Below are positions 34,319-47,267 of a stretch of DNA of 64,000 nucleotides, piece after piece. The DNA is from Spizellomyces punctatus DAOM BR117. Taxonomy: Eukaryota; Chytridiomycota; Chytridiomycetes; Spizellomycetales; Spizellomycetaceae. Position 1 is the first letter of the stretch. Every line of letters begins with the position of its first letter. The notes under the pieces were generated by a model. It worked only from the letters and a program-made list of their open reading frames with translations, was not told where the DNA came from and made no database searches. The DNA is taken from contig NW_015971543.1 of NCBI RefSeq assembly GCF_000182565.1, forward strand, positions 186,001 through 250,000, read 5' to 3'. The position numbers were made by a program, and so were the translations under genes.

Positions 34319-37300
34319 ATGCCAGAAGATGGAACAGATACTGCTATTGATGGACATGCATTACCCTCTTCCCCGTCAAGTGCAAGCACCTCCAAAAGCG
34401 GGTCAATGCAGGAACTGATATCGACGCTGATAAGTAGCGAAGTTACTCATGGCGATGCTGTAGACTTCAATGCCCCGCTGAGAGTACGTACAGGTTTTTT
34501 ATGCTGGATCGCTTTGTTTGAATCTTATAACCTTTATTATGCAGGAAGATATCCTGCTCCTCTCTGACATTTTGCTACACATCATCAAAGAACATGCCAG
34601 CATTGCAGGCGGGGCGCCTGACAAGTTGGCTGCAAAGGTCGATGAGCTTCTACACGCATCACGACGATATTTTACGAACCCATCTGATGAAACGTTTACG
34701 GAATTGCTGGCGCATATTCGCGATGTTAAGCATCCAAGTGATTATTTGGAGATTGCACGAGCCTTTCAAGAATTTTTGACTCTGGCGGATATCGCTGAGC
34801 GTCAGCACCGAGTACGCAGGTGGCGAGGTTATCGCAGTGGAAAAAGTTCGCTCTCCTACCGGCAAACCTGCCGTGATGCCTTCAATCTCCTAGCATCACA
34901 AGGTAACTGTAACTGTTCTAGTTACGACGTTGAATGGTTGCTGAGAATGGGATTTGCCAAAAGGATTTACTCCGAAACAGATCCGCGACACACTGCTGAA
35001 ACAGCAAGTTGATCTGGTTCTGACTGCTCATCCAACCCAAGCAGCGCGGCGCACTCTACTAGATAAGTACCTTCATATTGCCAATCTTCTGGCCGTCCGA
35101 GACCGGACTATTATGTACGTCGTGATTTCTATCTGGATCTCGATGTTCCGTACGTTCAGCAGCAAAGAGCTAATATGCCATTTCTGAAAAGGACTCCACA
35201 AGAAGAAGTCGACTTTCGCAACACGTTGGAAGGTGAAATCCTCGCTGCTTGGTAAGACTCGCCGGTATACGTGAACAAACCTTTCAGTAACAGAGTGTCC
35301 GTTTCAAGGCAAACAAACACGGTTCGGAGAATCAAACCAACGCCGGAGGACGAAGCTCGTAACGCTCTCATGGTTATCGAGAACACTATTTGGACATCCT
35401 TGCCAAATTTTATGGGAACCGTCGATCATGCCCTAGCCGAGATTGGACAGCCACCATTGCCAATTGATAGCACACTAATTACATTTGGAAGCTGGATTGG
35501 AGGTAAATATAACAAAATTCCAATCATATTCCGTACTCATTTTTGTAACGATGGGTCTCCCAGGCGACCGCGATGGTAATCCCTTTGTCACATCCGATGT
35601 GACTCGGGACGTCATCAAACTTTGTCGTTGGCGTGCCGCGACTCTCATATATGCTGAAGTGGATAAATTGATGTTTGACCTCAGTATGACTGTGTGCAAC
35701 GACGAGCTGCAGAAGGTTGTAGCGGAAATCCCCGAAGATGTGATCGTTAACTCATCGCGAAAGACAAACCTCACTTTCCCGAGGGGTAATGTCCCTCGCG
35801 ACGAACCATATCGGTTGCTGCTTACAGTCCTACGCGATCGATGCAAGGTGACGGAAGAATATTTGCAGCAAGCAATAGGGGTCCCCAATCCGCCACCACC
35901 TCCACCCGGTTTCATCTCGCATTCGAAGGATTTATTAGAACCCTTGCTACTTTGTCATAGATCGCTTGTAGAATGCGGAGACCATTTGGTGGCGAATGGA
36001 CGATTGCGAAATCTCGCACGACGCATCTCTGCATTTGGGCTGTCCCTTGTTAAGCTCGATATACGACAGGAGTCTGAGCGCCACGCAGAAGCAATGGATG
36101 CTATAACGCAATGGCTCGAGGTCGGATCGTACAATCAATGGTCTGAAGAGCAAAAGCAAGAGTGGTTAATAAAAGGTTCGCGGGGTACTTTGCTCATGTC
36201 ATTTTGAACAACACTATATCTAATAGCTGCTAACATCAGAGCTGCAAAACCGCCGCCCGTTGGTTCCCCATGATTGGCCTGAAAGTTGTACCGGTACAGA
36301 CAACGTTTCGGAAAACGTCAAAGAAGTCGTGGCTACCTTCCGTATGCTGTCCAAAGTCGGAACGGACGCGTTGGGAGCATACGTGATATCTATGGCTCGT
36401 ACGCCGTCTGATATCCTGGCCGTCGCCCTTCTGCAAAAAATTGCAGGTATCCAAGAGCCGATGCGCGTTGCTCCTTTATTTGAGACGAAAGCAGACTTGG
36501 AAAATGCGTCATCCACAATTGATCGGTTATTGTCGGTTGAATATTACCGCAAGTCCATTAATGGAAGGCAGGAGGTGATGTTGGGCTACTCGGATTCCGC
36601 CAAGGATGGGAGTCGGCTTACGTCAGTTTGGGGTCTATACAATGCACAAGAAGAACTTGTACGTACATGCGAAAAGCATGGAGTGCAATTGACGCTGTTC
36701 CACGGAAGGGGCGGGAGCGTTGGAAGAGGAGGAGGTCCGCAGCACTTGGCCATCCTCTCACAGCCGAACGGGACTGTGCAAGGCAGGATGAGAATCACAA
36801 TTCAGGGAGAGATTATTGATCACCATGTACGTTAAACATGCTTTCCAAGCAGCTGAAGCTAGTTGAAAACTAACATGCGCTATAGTTTGGACATACAGGA
36901 ACCGCTGAGCAGACGCTAGAACGATACACTACCGCCACGCTGATCTCGACTTTGGCGCCTCCACACCCACCGAAGCCAGAATGGCGCGCACTGATGTCTC
37001 AAATGTCAAATACATCTTGTGACTTTTATCGGCGAGTTGTCCGGGAGATGCCAGACTTCATTCCTTATTTCCGCTCTGCTACTCCTTTAGCTGAGATAGG
37101 AAGTATGAATATTGGCTCTAGACCTGCCAAACGGCGGGCTACAGGTGGCATTGAAACTTTGCGTGCCATTCCATGGATCTTTGCGTTCACCCAGACGCGA
37201 TCGCACCTTCCTGTGTGGTTGGGAATAGACGAGGCCATCGCGCAAGCTAAAGAAAGCGGCAAGTTGGGATTGCTAAGAGAGATGTATCGCAATTGGCCCT

Positions 37301-37799
37301 TTTTCAAGTCCACGGTGGACCTCATTCAAATGACTTTGGCAAAAGCGGATCCCAGGATATCTGGTACGCACAACGTTTTCTTAACTGATAGCACACCACA
37401 CGATATGACTAAAACTGCCGTATAGCATATTATGACGCGCGGTTGGCTCCTGAGGCTGTGAGACATGTCGGAGCTTACATTCGGGAGAGGCTCGACCAAT
37501 GTATTCGTCTCATTCTCGAGGTTTCTCAATCGAACGATCTTCTAGCCTCGGATCCTGTCGTGCGGCGTGCCGTGGAGTCGCGCCTTCCGTTCACCGACCC
37601 AATCAAGTAGGTAGTTCTGACGTCGCGGTCTAAGTATATCTGGCTAACCTCCTCTGTATTGCTTAGTCTGTTACAGGTTGAAGCTTTGAGTCTTTTGCGT
37701 GAAGCCGAGGAAATTGGAAAGGAGGAAGATCCACAGTTGCGCGATCTGATGTCAGTGACCATTCAAGGTATTGCTATGGGAATGGGTAACACTGGTTGA
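34319..37799 (+). CDS. ppc: phosphoenolpyruvate carboxylase
   Basis: Ten exons (34319-34483, 34545-34902, 34946-35114, 35192-35251, 35309-35502, 35564-36175, 36240-36826, 36886-37363, 37426-37606, 37667-37799) sum to 2937 nt, or 978 residues, the normal length. It carries both PEPC signatures: VDLVLTAHPTQAARRTLLDK and VMLGYSDSAKDGSR. It also has FHGRGGSVGRGGGP, the later FGHTGTAEQTLERY, LISTLAPPHPPKPEW, and the canonical C-terminal GMGNTG. PEPC carboxylates phosphoenolpyruvate with bicarbonate to oxaloacetate and phosphate, refilling the TCA cycle in the cytosol. No N-terminal plant-type phosphorylation Ser motif is visible; the first 55 residues are a Ser-rich extension. Nine ordinary host-type introns show it is a resident nuclear gene, not contamination. 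Confidence 0.96.
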
Positions 37800-38003
37800 T
37801 GAAGTTATGAATCTTGTTAAGTTGGATATTTGTTACATATCCTATGATTTGTCAATATTCATTTAAGTTGGAAAAATACATTAAAGAGAGTTCTGTTCAG
37901 CCCTGTGTATGACTCACACAAACGCGCAGACAAATTGACGGCAATCCCACCAAGCATCCGCGCCTTGGTTGAGCTGCAGGCGATTATAAGAGTCTGTTTG
38001 AGG

Positions 38004-41000
38004 ATGGGGGCAACTGAAAGTAAGCTTGCTTTTCGAAAGAGTGTCTTTCAACTTTACGAACAGAAGGTAACGAAATGCCTGATGCGACGCTTGGCTTGCC
38101 CAATGATCTCACCCATTTGACGTACGGTCTTGCGAATTCTTGGCAGAGCATTCCCGAATCAAACGACGACTTTTGGAGCAACTTTTATCGCCTACCAGAA
38201 ACAGCGGAGGATGTTTTCAACCTGTTTGCGCCAAAGGATATACGCAGAGTTCGAGATACAGCCGTCGAAAACCTGGAAACGTTGTTACGAAAGGTGAATC
38301 CACAAGTGCATGCCAAGCGCAACCATGCACCTCTTGTGCTAATGGAAGCTTGACACTTTCGTTCCAACCGACGAAACTTGTAGACGTTAAGTCGCCTTTT
38401 TAGCTTTTTGGCTCTGACCACGCGTCCTACCCCGGACGATGTACGAGATGTCTTGAACTGCATTCGCATTTTGACCCGCCTGTTACCATACGTTTTTGAA
38501 GTTGAGAATGGCGAATTGGAGGGGAAAATCTTCTGGGAGGTGGCAAATGGGGCACAGCCCTTGGGAGCAAAGCTATGTCAAGCAGTCGTGCAACTACTGT
38601 TCTTCAGGGGGTAAGATATCTAGAGAGGGACAATCGTGGTGGCTGCCTGCACTGCTATTTACAGGAGCGCTTGCGTTGTAGATTCACCTTGCCCGAAATT
38701 CCCGACCCTAAAACTGGACGTGGCGTTCAGTACAGCATCTGGTACTCAGGGATACTATTGGATTGTCGCCGGACTCGAAGCTAATGATCTGGCGACTAGG
38801 CAAGAAGGCATTGCAGTGGCAGTCAAACCGCCAGCCGCAACCCGAGACAACATTAATAATCGAACTGAGACAATGCGCCTTTTGCTGACAATTATATCTC
38901 GAACAATCTACTGCCCTGCGGCGAAGGTGCTAAAGTTTGAGAACAGATGGGGCAACGCCATTGTATGCGGCCTGGAAAAAAAGGCGGTTGTGTCGTTGCT
39001 CTGTTCCATGTTGAACACAATAATTAACTACCAACCGGTGGGATGGGTGTCACTGCCATATAATCATGTACGAACCAGAGTAACTTGATCTTCATGCGCC
39101 GCAATGTATCACATACTTACGACATCTTCAGCTGCTCTTTGCGAACATGGAGGAACAACTTGTAACTCTTTGTCTGCAAACATTCGTCGCCTTACTGGAT
39201 ATTCGGCCAGGCGGAACGCAGGCGCAGCCCTCTCAGAGGTACTTGTGGCCCTCTCTCTACTAGCAGTGGATTCGAGGTTCATTTTTTCATAGTCAGGACA
39301 ATAGCCGAAGACCCTCACTTGAGCACAGTCGTCGGTCATCAACCGCGAGTTCCAGCGAAGCACAGTCATTTTCCCCAACGGCAGCCAATAGCAGCGAGTC
39401 TAAGGTATTTTAGATCAACATTTTACGGTTGGGGTCGTTTAATGTCAAGGCCATATGAATTCATCGCCATACGATAGCGCGAAACCATGCGAAATGACTT
39501 CTGCTTTTACACCGGCAAGCTGCATCGGCCGCAAGATTTTTTACTCCTCATGGATGGCTTCTGCCGAGTTCTAAAGAATCCGTTGGACGTAGGTGCATGG
39601 AATGGAAAGGATATTGATGACAAGCGCATCACTCATGTCCCCTGTGCAGGCGGCAAATACATATCTACCTGGATCGATCAAGCGGGTCAACATCCATGTT
39701 GAAGTACTCATGCTCTTCTGGAAGTTGGTGGAGCACAATGAGGTCTGTTGCGTCTCGCTATTCGCTTGCAACACAGCATAGAAGCTCATATATGGGATAT
39801 ACATAGAAATTCGCACACCAAGCAATGGAAACCGACAAAGTTCTCGTTATTCTTGCATCAGTGCTGTACTTCGCGGTAGAGGCACGGAATGATCCAGGTA
39901 TGTACCAGTTTGTCAAAATTGACCTACGATCATAAAGCTGATAGGAACACCTCGTAATGCAGCGCAGATCGGTCTCCTCCGCATGTGCTGCTTCATCTTA
40001 CATATACTGTCCCAGGACCGCAATTTTGCAGTCCAGCTCAACTCCTTATTTGATTACAATACTGTTGGAGCGGCAGCAAAGGCTGTGCCGAACTTTACAT
40101 CGGGAACATGGGCGGATTTCATGTTTTTGGTGAGTTCACTGGCTCTGCCGCGGTCTAGGAGAAGAATATGTGATCTAGTTGCTGATCATTACTGTCATCA
40201 TTGTAGGCCATTCACACAATGGTGACGACGCCCAGTCGTTCGCCTATGGCGGCTCTACACGAACATCTCCTAACGGCGATGACAAACGTATCCCCGTTCG
40301 TGAAAGCGCTCAACGTTACCACCGCTACTAAACTGCTCAGCCTCTTCAACCTGTTCTCAAACCCGGCATTCATGCTTGCAAACGAGCATAATCATAAGAA
40401 CGTTTTTTTTCTGTTGGAAGCGTTTAACAACATTCTCCAGTATCAAGTCACGGGTATTTATTATGTATTCCAAGTTCACGGTCGTCGCACTTCTCATCGA
40501 CTGATCCTGCTTACAATCCTCTTTTTGATCAGGCAACACTCATCTTGTCTACGCAATTGTTCGACACAAGCAAAAGTTCTACGATTTGCATAACCTTACG
40601 TACGAGCACGCTGTTAGCGAGTTGAATCGAGTGCGAGCCATTCGAGCACAAAAACAAAGCGGAGATTCTCAAAAGCAGCCGACAAAATCCGAAAAAAATG
40701 AAGGGGAAGAGGAGGCGCGATCGACGGAGTCGTTGGAGGGTCAATTAGGTAGTAAAGCACCCAGCGCGACCAACGGGGATGGCAGCAACAGTGCAACCGC
40801 ATCAGAGCGTCGCCAGAGTGAGAGTGACTCTACAGGGACAGATACAGAGTTATCAGAAAAAGCAAAGGGCAAACTACCAGCTGAACACTCTTCGGGACCT
40901 GTGGCTGGCGGAAAAGATGGACAGGTTGCGCCTATCAACGATAAGGGCAAGTTTCAACCCAATCAGGAATGGGTAAGTGATTGAACTTGAACGCTGTTGG

Positions 41001-41511
41001 CAGCTCAATGGTTAAAGCTGGTTGACCGAACTTGCAGTTCAACTACTGGCGGGCTCATCTGCCGTTGTCTGTCATACTCATACTGGTCGATTCCCTCGGC
41101 CCAACGATCGAACAGATGTGCCTAGATAAGGGCATCAATGATGATAAGACTGTGTTGGAGTACCTCCAAAGTGGAACTTTAGTGGGCTTGTTACCTGTGC
41201 CACATCCGATCTACACTCGACGGTTTCATTATTCAGATGCAATTAGGATATGGTTTACCAGCTATTTATGGGTGAGTTCCTGAGATGGGGATGTCACAGT
41301 GTCTTGATACTAAATTGGAACTTGCGTAGGGTCGTGTGTTCACGACGAGTAACGGGATGGGTGCGGGGGAGGCCGCGAAAATGTGTCCGCCAATATGGAC
41401 TGGTGAGTTCAGATGTGATAAGGCATAACGCAGCAGTAAGATGAGCTGAAATTTGGTTTGTCGTGGCCAGGCACACAAATCAAATTATTTGTTGTCAAAG
41501 TGTCTGCATAA
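38004..41511 (+). CDS. HID1/Ecm30 family protein
   Basis: Sixteen exons (38004-38066, 38147-38293, 38384-38610, 38682-38741, 38800-39067, 39132-39238, 39293-39404, 39478-39588, 39650-39742, 39807-39897, 39963-40129, 40207-40453, 40533-40972, 41038-41271, 41330-41402, 41471-41511) close exactly to 826 residues. It begins MGATESKLAFRKSVFQL, the family's myristoylated start. Conserved blocks follow: VLNCIRILTRLLPYVFE, NTYLPGSIKRVN, LMLFWKLVEHNE, RNFAVQLN, YLQSGTLVGLLPVPHPI, and a C-terminal IWTGTQIKLF. HID1 works at the trans-Golgi and in dense-core vesicle maturation in animals; the yeast relative is Ecm30. A Ser/Lys/Glu-rich insert (about residues 590-690) is specific to this protein or lineage. 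It starts 204 bp after the PEPC stop. Confidence 0.92.
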
Positions 41512-41594
41512 ACATTCTGTGGCATATGTAAGCCGCTCACAACTGCCAAACAGAGATTCAGAAGCGCATATTATCGATAACTAGCGGCGACATT

Positions 41595-42909
41595 TTATTC
41601 GTTGGACAGATAGGCAGTAAGAGGAATGGTAGGCCCCTGGTGTCTCTCCAAAATCAGAGCTTGTCCGCTCTGGAGGCGTCTTGTAGAAATCAAAGATGAT
41701 AAGGTAGCATCCGTCGCAAGATGGCCTCCCGTATCACCATGGAATAAATTCAGTTTCTGGAGCAAGTCATAGTTACGACACGATCCATGATGATGAGCTT
41801 GTTGTCTGTCCATACGAACCTTGTCCTCGGGACCCGTGTTATTCATGTTTTGTATTTTGACCGCTGCGGCTATGTTATCTATCAAGCGACCAATTGTCCA
41901 GTCCTGCAAGAGACAATTTTTCTCATGCCACTGAGACTTTCTGCGCCGAATTCACACCAAATCGCGCTTACCTTATGAAAGAACATTGCTTGATTCTCTA
42001 TTTTGCTTTCCAACGGGAAGTAGATGCGAAAGTATACTCGTGATTCGAGTGGTACTGGCTTTTCCCCCTGTGAACGGACTAGAAACATCAGTTTCGTCAT
42101 CAACATGCATCACTGCTGTGTCTCGCCACCTTTGCATGCATTTTCATTTTCATCAATTCAATGGTAGGATTCAGCTTCTTGCTCTTCTTTTTAGGTGCTA
42201 GGTTTTCTGTCGCCAGCGCTTTTTGCCTTGCGTTTTCCGATGACGTTGCCAGTGTCGCTATCAGCTCTTTGTAGGCTTGTTCCTTCTCCTCTCTTTTGAC
42301 ATCTTTTTGGGTAGGAGCTGTACACGAGTGATCGGGAGGGTGTCGGTGCCTGGCTGAGAATGAGGGATGTTTGCTTCTGGCCGCTTGGAACCAGAGTAGC
42401 TGTCATTATTGACCTTAAGCAAAACTGCTTGGCACACTTGGGGCAGGTGGCGGACCACAGCTCGGCAGTTGTACATGAAGAAAAGGAGCAAGGAATCTTC
42501 TGTGAGGATGCCTCTTGTACGGATCCGCAACTTGGCTATAATGAAGCGCAAGCAACAAAACAAGTTTGATCATATCGTTCTCGACTCGGTGGGAGGAGAG
42601 ATCACATACATCTATGTCCTTCTTCTTTTCCGACCAGTTTTTACATTCATGTGCCTCTGCATGTCGGTGGTCGAGGCTATCAATAATAAAACGGACCAAT
42701 TTCATTTCGAATGATGCTCCATTCTACTGCTCAAATATGAAACCAGATAGTTACCAGTACGTCAGGGAGCATAAGTTGCAGGGAAAGGGCAGGAAGTCTA
42801 GCTCGAGCAGTGAGCCCAAATGATGTTACGTGAGTGTTTACATGCGCATGCTACCTAGCCGTCGGCAATCGGGCTTCGCGCACTGTACTCCTAGCTTGGG
42901 CAGTTCCAT
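41595..42909 (-). CDS. ZFAND1/Cuz1-like double AN1 zinc-finger protein
   Basis: Eight exons (42909-42855, 42797-42755, 42676-42610, 42535-42414, 42349-42130, 42067-41972, 41903-41820, 41756-41595) close to 282 residues, near the human ZFAND1 length. AN1 finger 1 runs from CAKPDC through FPCNLCSLTYCLDHRHAEAH to EC. Finger 2 runs from IPCSFSSCTTAELWSATCPK through CAKQFCLRHRHPPDHSC. The C-terminal ubiquitin-like part has VYFRIYFPLESK, MFFHKDWTIGRLIDNIA and a closing ALILER. Family members recruit Cdc48/p97 and the proteasome, for example in arsenite stress and stress-granule clearance. Several splice sites were chosen because they restore the zinc-binding Cys/His spacing. It converges on HID1 with 83 bp between stops. 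Confidence 0.9.
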
Positions 42910-43863
42910 CGTGCTGGCGATGCAAGTGCTGCAGATCCACCACCATGCTGTTGACTGGTCGATTGTGGCGCAGGACCAGCATGGTTACGTAACCCAGATC
43001 ATCCTCAGCTTGTGCCCTGGACTCGTTTCTCCTCAGTATTCCCTTTTGCACTCTAGCAAAACATATGTAAATCGCACACTTCGGCTCAAATGATCGGCGT
43101 CCAAAGCAGAGCGCAGTATGAAGCCCGCTGCTAAACTCTGTTGGCTCACAATTGAGTTCAAGCAGCGACTGCCCGAAGGATAAGTTTTCAAGGACGCCAT
43201 AGCCGTCTTGGTTCCTGCCGTGTGCAGAGACGCATTCGGACGCAGTGGGGTGAATTTCACTTTATAGGGTTGATATGCACGATAGATTATTCATTGCTGC
43301 ATCGTCAGCTTTATAAATGAACCACAAGTGGCAGAAATTCAGCAGTAGAATAGATTAGACTTTGCGGTTGCTCGCTGCCTAAAGCTTTGAACAAACACAT
43401 CCCTACTGGTTTTTCAGGTATCGATATATTCATGGTCCGCAGATTGTTACATATGGTCTCCCATTACTCAGTATCGTGAATACCGTTCCAGCGACTAAAA
43501 CATGAATCGCTGACAAAACATACTGAAGAGCAATGTAGAACTATTCATTACAGTGGAAAGGAGAGTCTCGCCCTCAAGGTACAATGCTGAGGTTAGTGAG
43601 AGACTCCAGAAGGGTAGAATCTCAAGGCGACAGTCGATGTTATTACGGACGCGGGTGATTGTCAAACGACATTGTGACTGTCGAGCTGAGTTGAAATACC
43701 AACTGTCTTTTAGTACAAGTCCAGGAGACCTCATCCATGATCGTGCAACTGCAGTCGGCGAACTGAGATTAATGCGAGAGTTCGATACGATTATGTAATC
43801 AAACTTACCCAGCTGGAAGCTCTCAAATCACTGGCATTTTCAATATTGATTTATACATTTGTG
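42910..43863. other. divergent intergenic region, no gene seen
   Basis: Upstream of ZFAND1 (minus) and of the coiled-coil gene (plus). Open frames of up to about 87 codons have no recognisable content. Confidence 0.55.
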
Positions 43864-46181
43864 ATGCCTCCAAAGCGGCTCCCACCTCTACAAGAAAAAC
43901 CCGAGATAGTACTGGGCTCGCGATCGAGCGGTACAGGTTCACCTTATCGCCAAGCTGCGTCGCGAGGGGGAGGTCGTGTGCTGTTAGCAGCTGGAAAAGC
44001 CTTGAAGAAAGGTAGAATAAGAAAGAAAAAGGATGGAGATGATGATGGTGAAAGCGATGCAAGCGGAAATGAAGATGAGAATGACAGTGGGGATAGTGAG
44101 AGCGAAAGTGAGAGCAACGGAAGTGAGGAAGAGGATGCGGTAGAAGACGAAGTTGCAGATGACGAAGACGACGACGATGATGATAATGATGATGACGACG
44201 ACGATGAGGAACATGAGAAAGTAGACAAATCAAAGAAAATAGCAAGCCGAGGAGATGAAGCAGTCCCAGCATCGCTCTCCGATGCNNNNNNNNNNNNNNN
44301 NNNNNNNNNNNNNNNNNNNNNNNNNNNNNNNNNNNNNNNNNNNNNNNNNNNNNNNNNNNNNNNNNNNNNNNNNNNNNNNNNNNNNTTCATTCCCATCGTC
44401 CGACGACGAGGCATCCGATTTCATTGCATCGCTTCATGCCTCCATCAATGCAGCAGCAGCGGCGGCCTTGGAATCTCAACCCCACGATGCTCGAAGGGAA
44501 CACTCCCTTCTTCCTTCAACAGGTGCTCCAAACCCTCCGCGACCCCGTCGACAAAAGGCTGTTCGACGTCCTTCTGCGCGCCGCGAAGCCATTCGACTAT
44601 CACATGCCCCGGTAAAACTAACAGGCTCCCAGTTTGAGCTATTCACCGCCTCAACAGGCGGGGGAATTCGAACTGGCGATCCCTATGCTCGATTTTTAAT
44701 AGGCCCCAGGACCGAGCGATTACAGGTCCCGACAGTCGAGGAAGCAGGACGGTCAAAGACAGATCGGCAAATGGCAGCCAAAGGCTTGATGGTTGGCAAA
44801 GCACCTGCTGGCGGGATAATAGCGCGCTCCTTCCCCGTGAGCAAAAGGAAGCGAAAGCAAATGCAAATGGCTGAGATCAAAGCCGAGCTAGTAAGCAAGT
44901 GGGAGAGGTTGGAGGACTTGAGGTTACAGTAGGTATTTTTCTTGTTTCTACGGATGTGCTGATCGAATGACTGTGGATATTGAAGAGTTGAAAATTCCTT
45001 TGTGTCGCATGAAGAATCATTGCCCGGATGAAGTCTCTCAAGCATTACCACGGAGAACTACAGTCACTGTAAGCGTCACTTGTCCATCTACGCTCTTGTA
45101 GAAGTACTTGTTAATAGATTGCTCTAAACTTTGAAAACCCCAAAAGAAAGGACGAAAATAAGCAGCTAAAGGAAGAGCATCAACGCATCACAGCGGAAAT
45201 GGTTTGTGTATGCAGCCTAATTCGAATATTGCTCTGTGCAATAACAGAATCAATCCTGCTTCCTTTATAGAATACGCGAGTTTCCGAGATATTAGATTCC
45301 AATGATGACCAAAACCGTACTATCCTTCAAGTGCACCGCGAACGAAAACAGCAACGTGCAAAACTCGAACGTGATATGGCCAGGTTCCACGCAGCCGCGG
45401 ACGAACGTATTCAAGGTAATGAATGTTGGGATTGAATTCAATTCCATTTGCTACTTACTAATCTTCCCCTGGTAGAGCTAGAAAAAGTCGTGCGAGAACG
45501 TCAAAGCAGCCTCGAAGAAGCTGAACGGGATTTGGAGGAGCTTGTTGAGTTTGAGGTATGAATGGCATCTAGTGCGCTCTGTCAGCGCTTCGTAGCTAAC
45601 AGGAGAAAATATTTTCAAGAATTTGGTCGACATAGACCCAGATGCAATGTCCAAGCAAATCTCTGCCGTCCAGGCCCGCAGAGATGCCCTTCTTGTTGAG
45701 CATGAGCGCAAGCTAGCGGCATTAAGCGAGCACGCTGAGACCGAGGGAAAAGAATCGGAGCAGCTGTTTGTTGACAAAATAATGGCCATTATTGACCAGG
45801 AGAAGTCGGTATGTCGACCAATGTATCAGTTCCTTCATGCTTTATAGTTAATAACCGGCGTTGCATTAGCAACTGACGTCAACATTTGACGACGTACTGA
45901 AAGTGTCCGTGAAAATTAACAAACGGCTACGACGAGAAATCGCCCTCCAGCAAGAGCACCAACTGAAAATAGAGCTGGAAATCGAAGCTAAAATGGCCGA
46001 ACAGCGACGGGCCTTCGAAATGAAGCGTAAGATGGTGGATACCCGCCGGAAAGTGCTCCAATTGTCCAAATTTATGACTTGCACACCAGATATGGAGTTC
46101 AGCGTCGGTGATGTGTTCACTGAAAGGAATACCTCTAAAGATGACAGAGTAGTTTCTACAGCGCTGGCCGCATCATCTTAG
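43864..46181 (+). CDS. coiled-coil protein with acidic N-terminal region, function unknown
   Basis: Exons are 43864-44928 (interrupted by 100 N), 45015-45068, 45147-45201, 45271-45415, 45476-45555, 45620-45808 and 45870-46181. The start MPPKRLPPLQEKPE is followed by a Lys/Arg patch and a long Glu/Asp/Ser tract with a run of Asp. After the gap comes a basic Arg/Pro-rich part, and then from about residue 330 long heptad-rich helices (for example LKEEHQRITAEMN, LEEAERDLEELVEFE, AALSEHAETEGKE) that continue almost to the end. Joining the exons keeps the heptad pattern, which supports the splices; three of them use AAG acceptors. I do not recognise the family. A structural role (cytoskeleton, kinetochore or ciliary base) is only a guess from the coiled coil. 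Confidence 0.7.
44286..44385. other. assembly gap (100 N) in the coiled-coil gene
   Basis: Exactly 100 N, the usual placeholder for a gap of unknown size. The reading frame before and after differ, so the true length must be a multiple of three (not 100) if no intron is hidden there. Confidence 0.99.
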
Positions 46182-46359
46182 TGATAGGCATAATCATTGA
46201 TTAAAGAGGCACGGTAAATATTGTTTTGTGATATAATTTTAAGAGCTTCGCACCCGCCCTACAAACTTCCTGTCCATTTAGGATCTAACAAAAAGCCCGT
46301 AGCGTAGCGCCATAGTTTCCGACATATGTGTAATCCATCAACTTCTGTTGTCGCGGAGT

Positions 46360-47267
<908 letters not shown>

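Noticed and set aside
43823-44414. Minus-strand frames rich in Ser, Ile, Val or His
   Set aside because: They are antisense readings of the Asp/Glu-rich tract of the coiled-coil gene.
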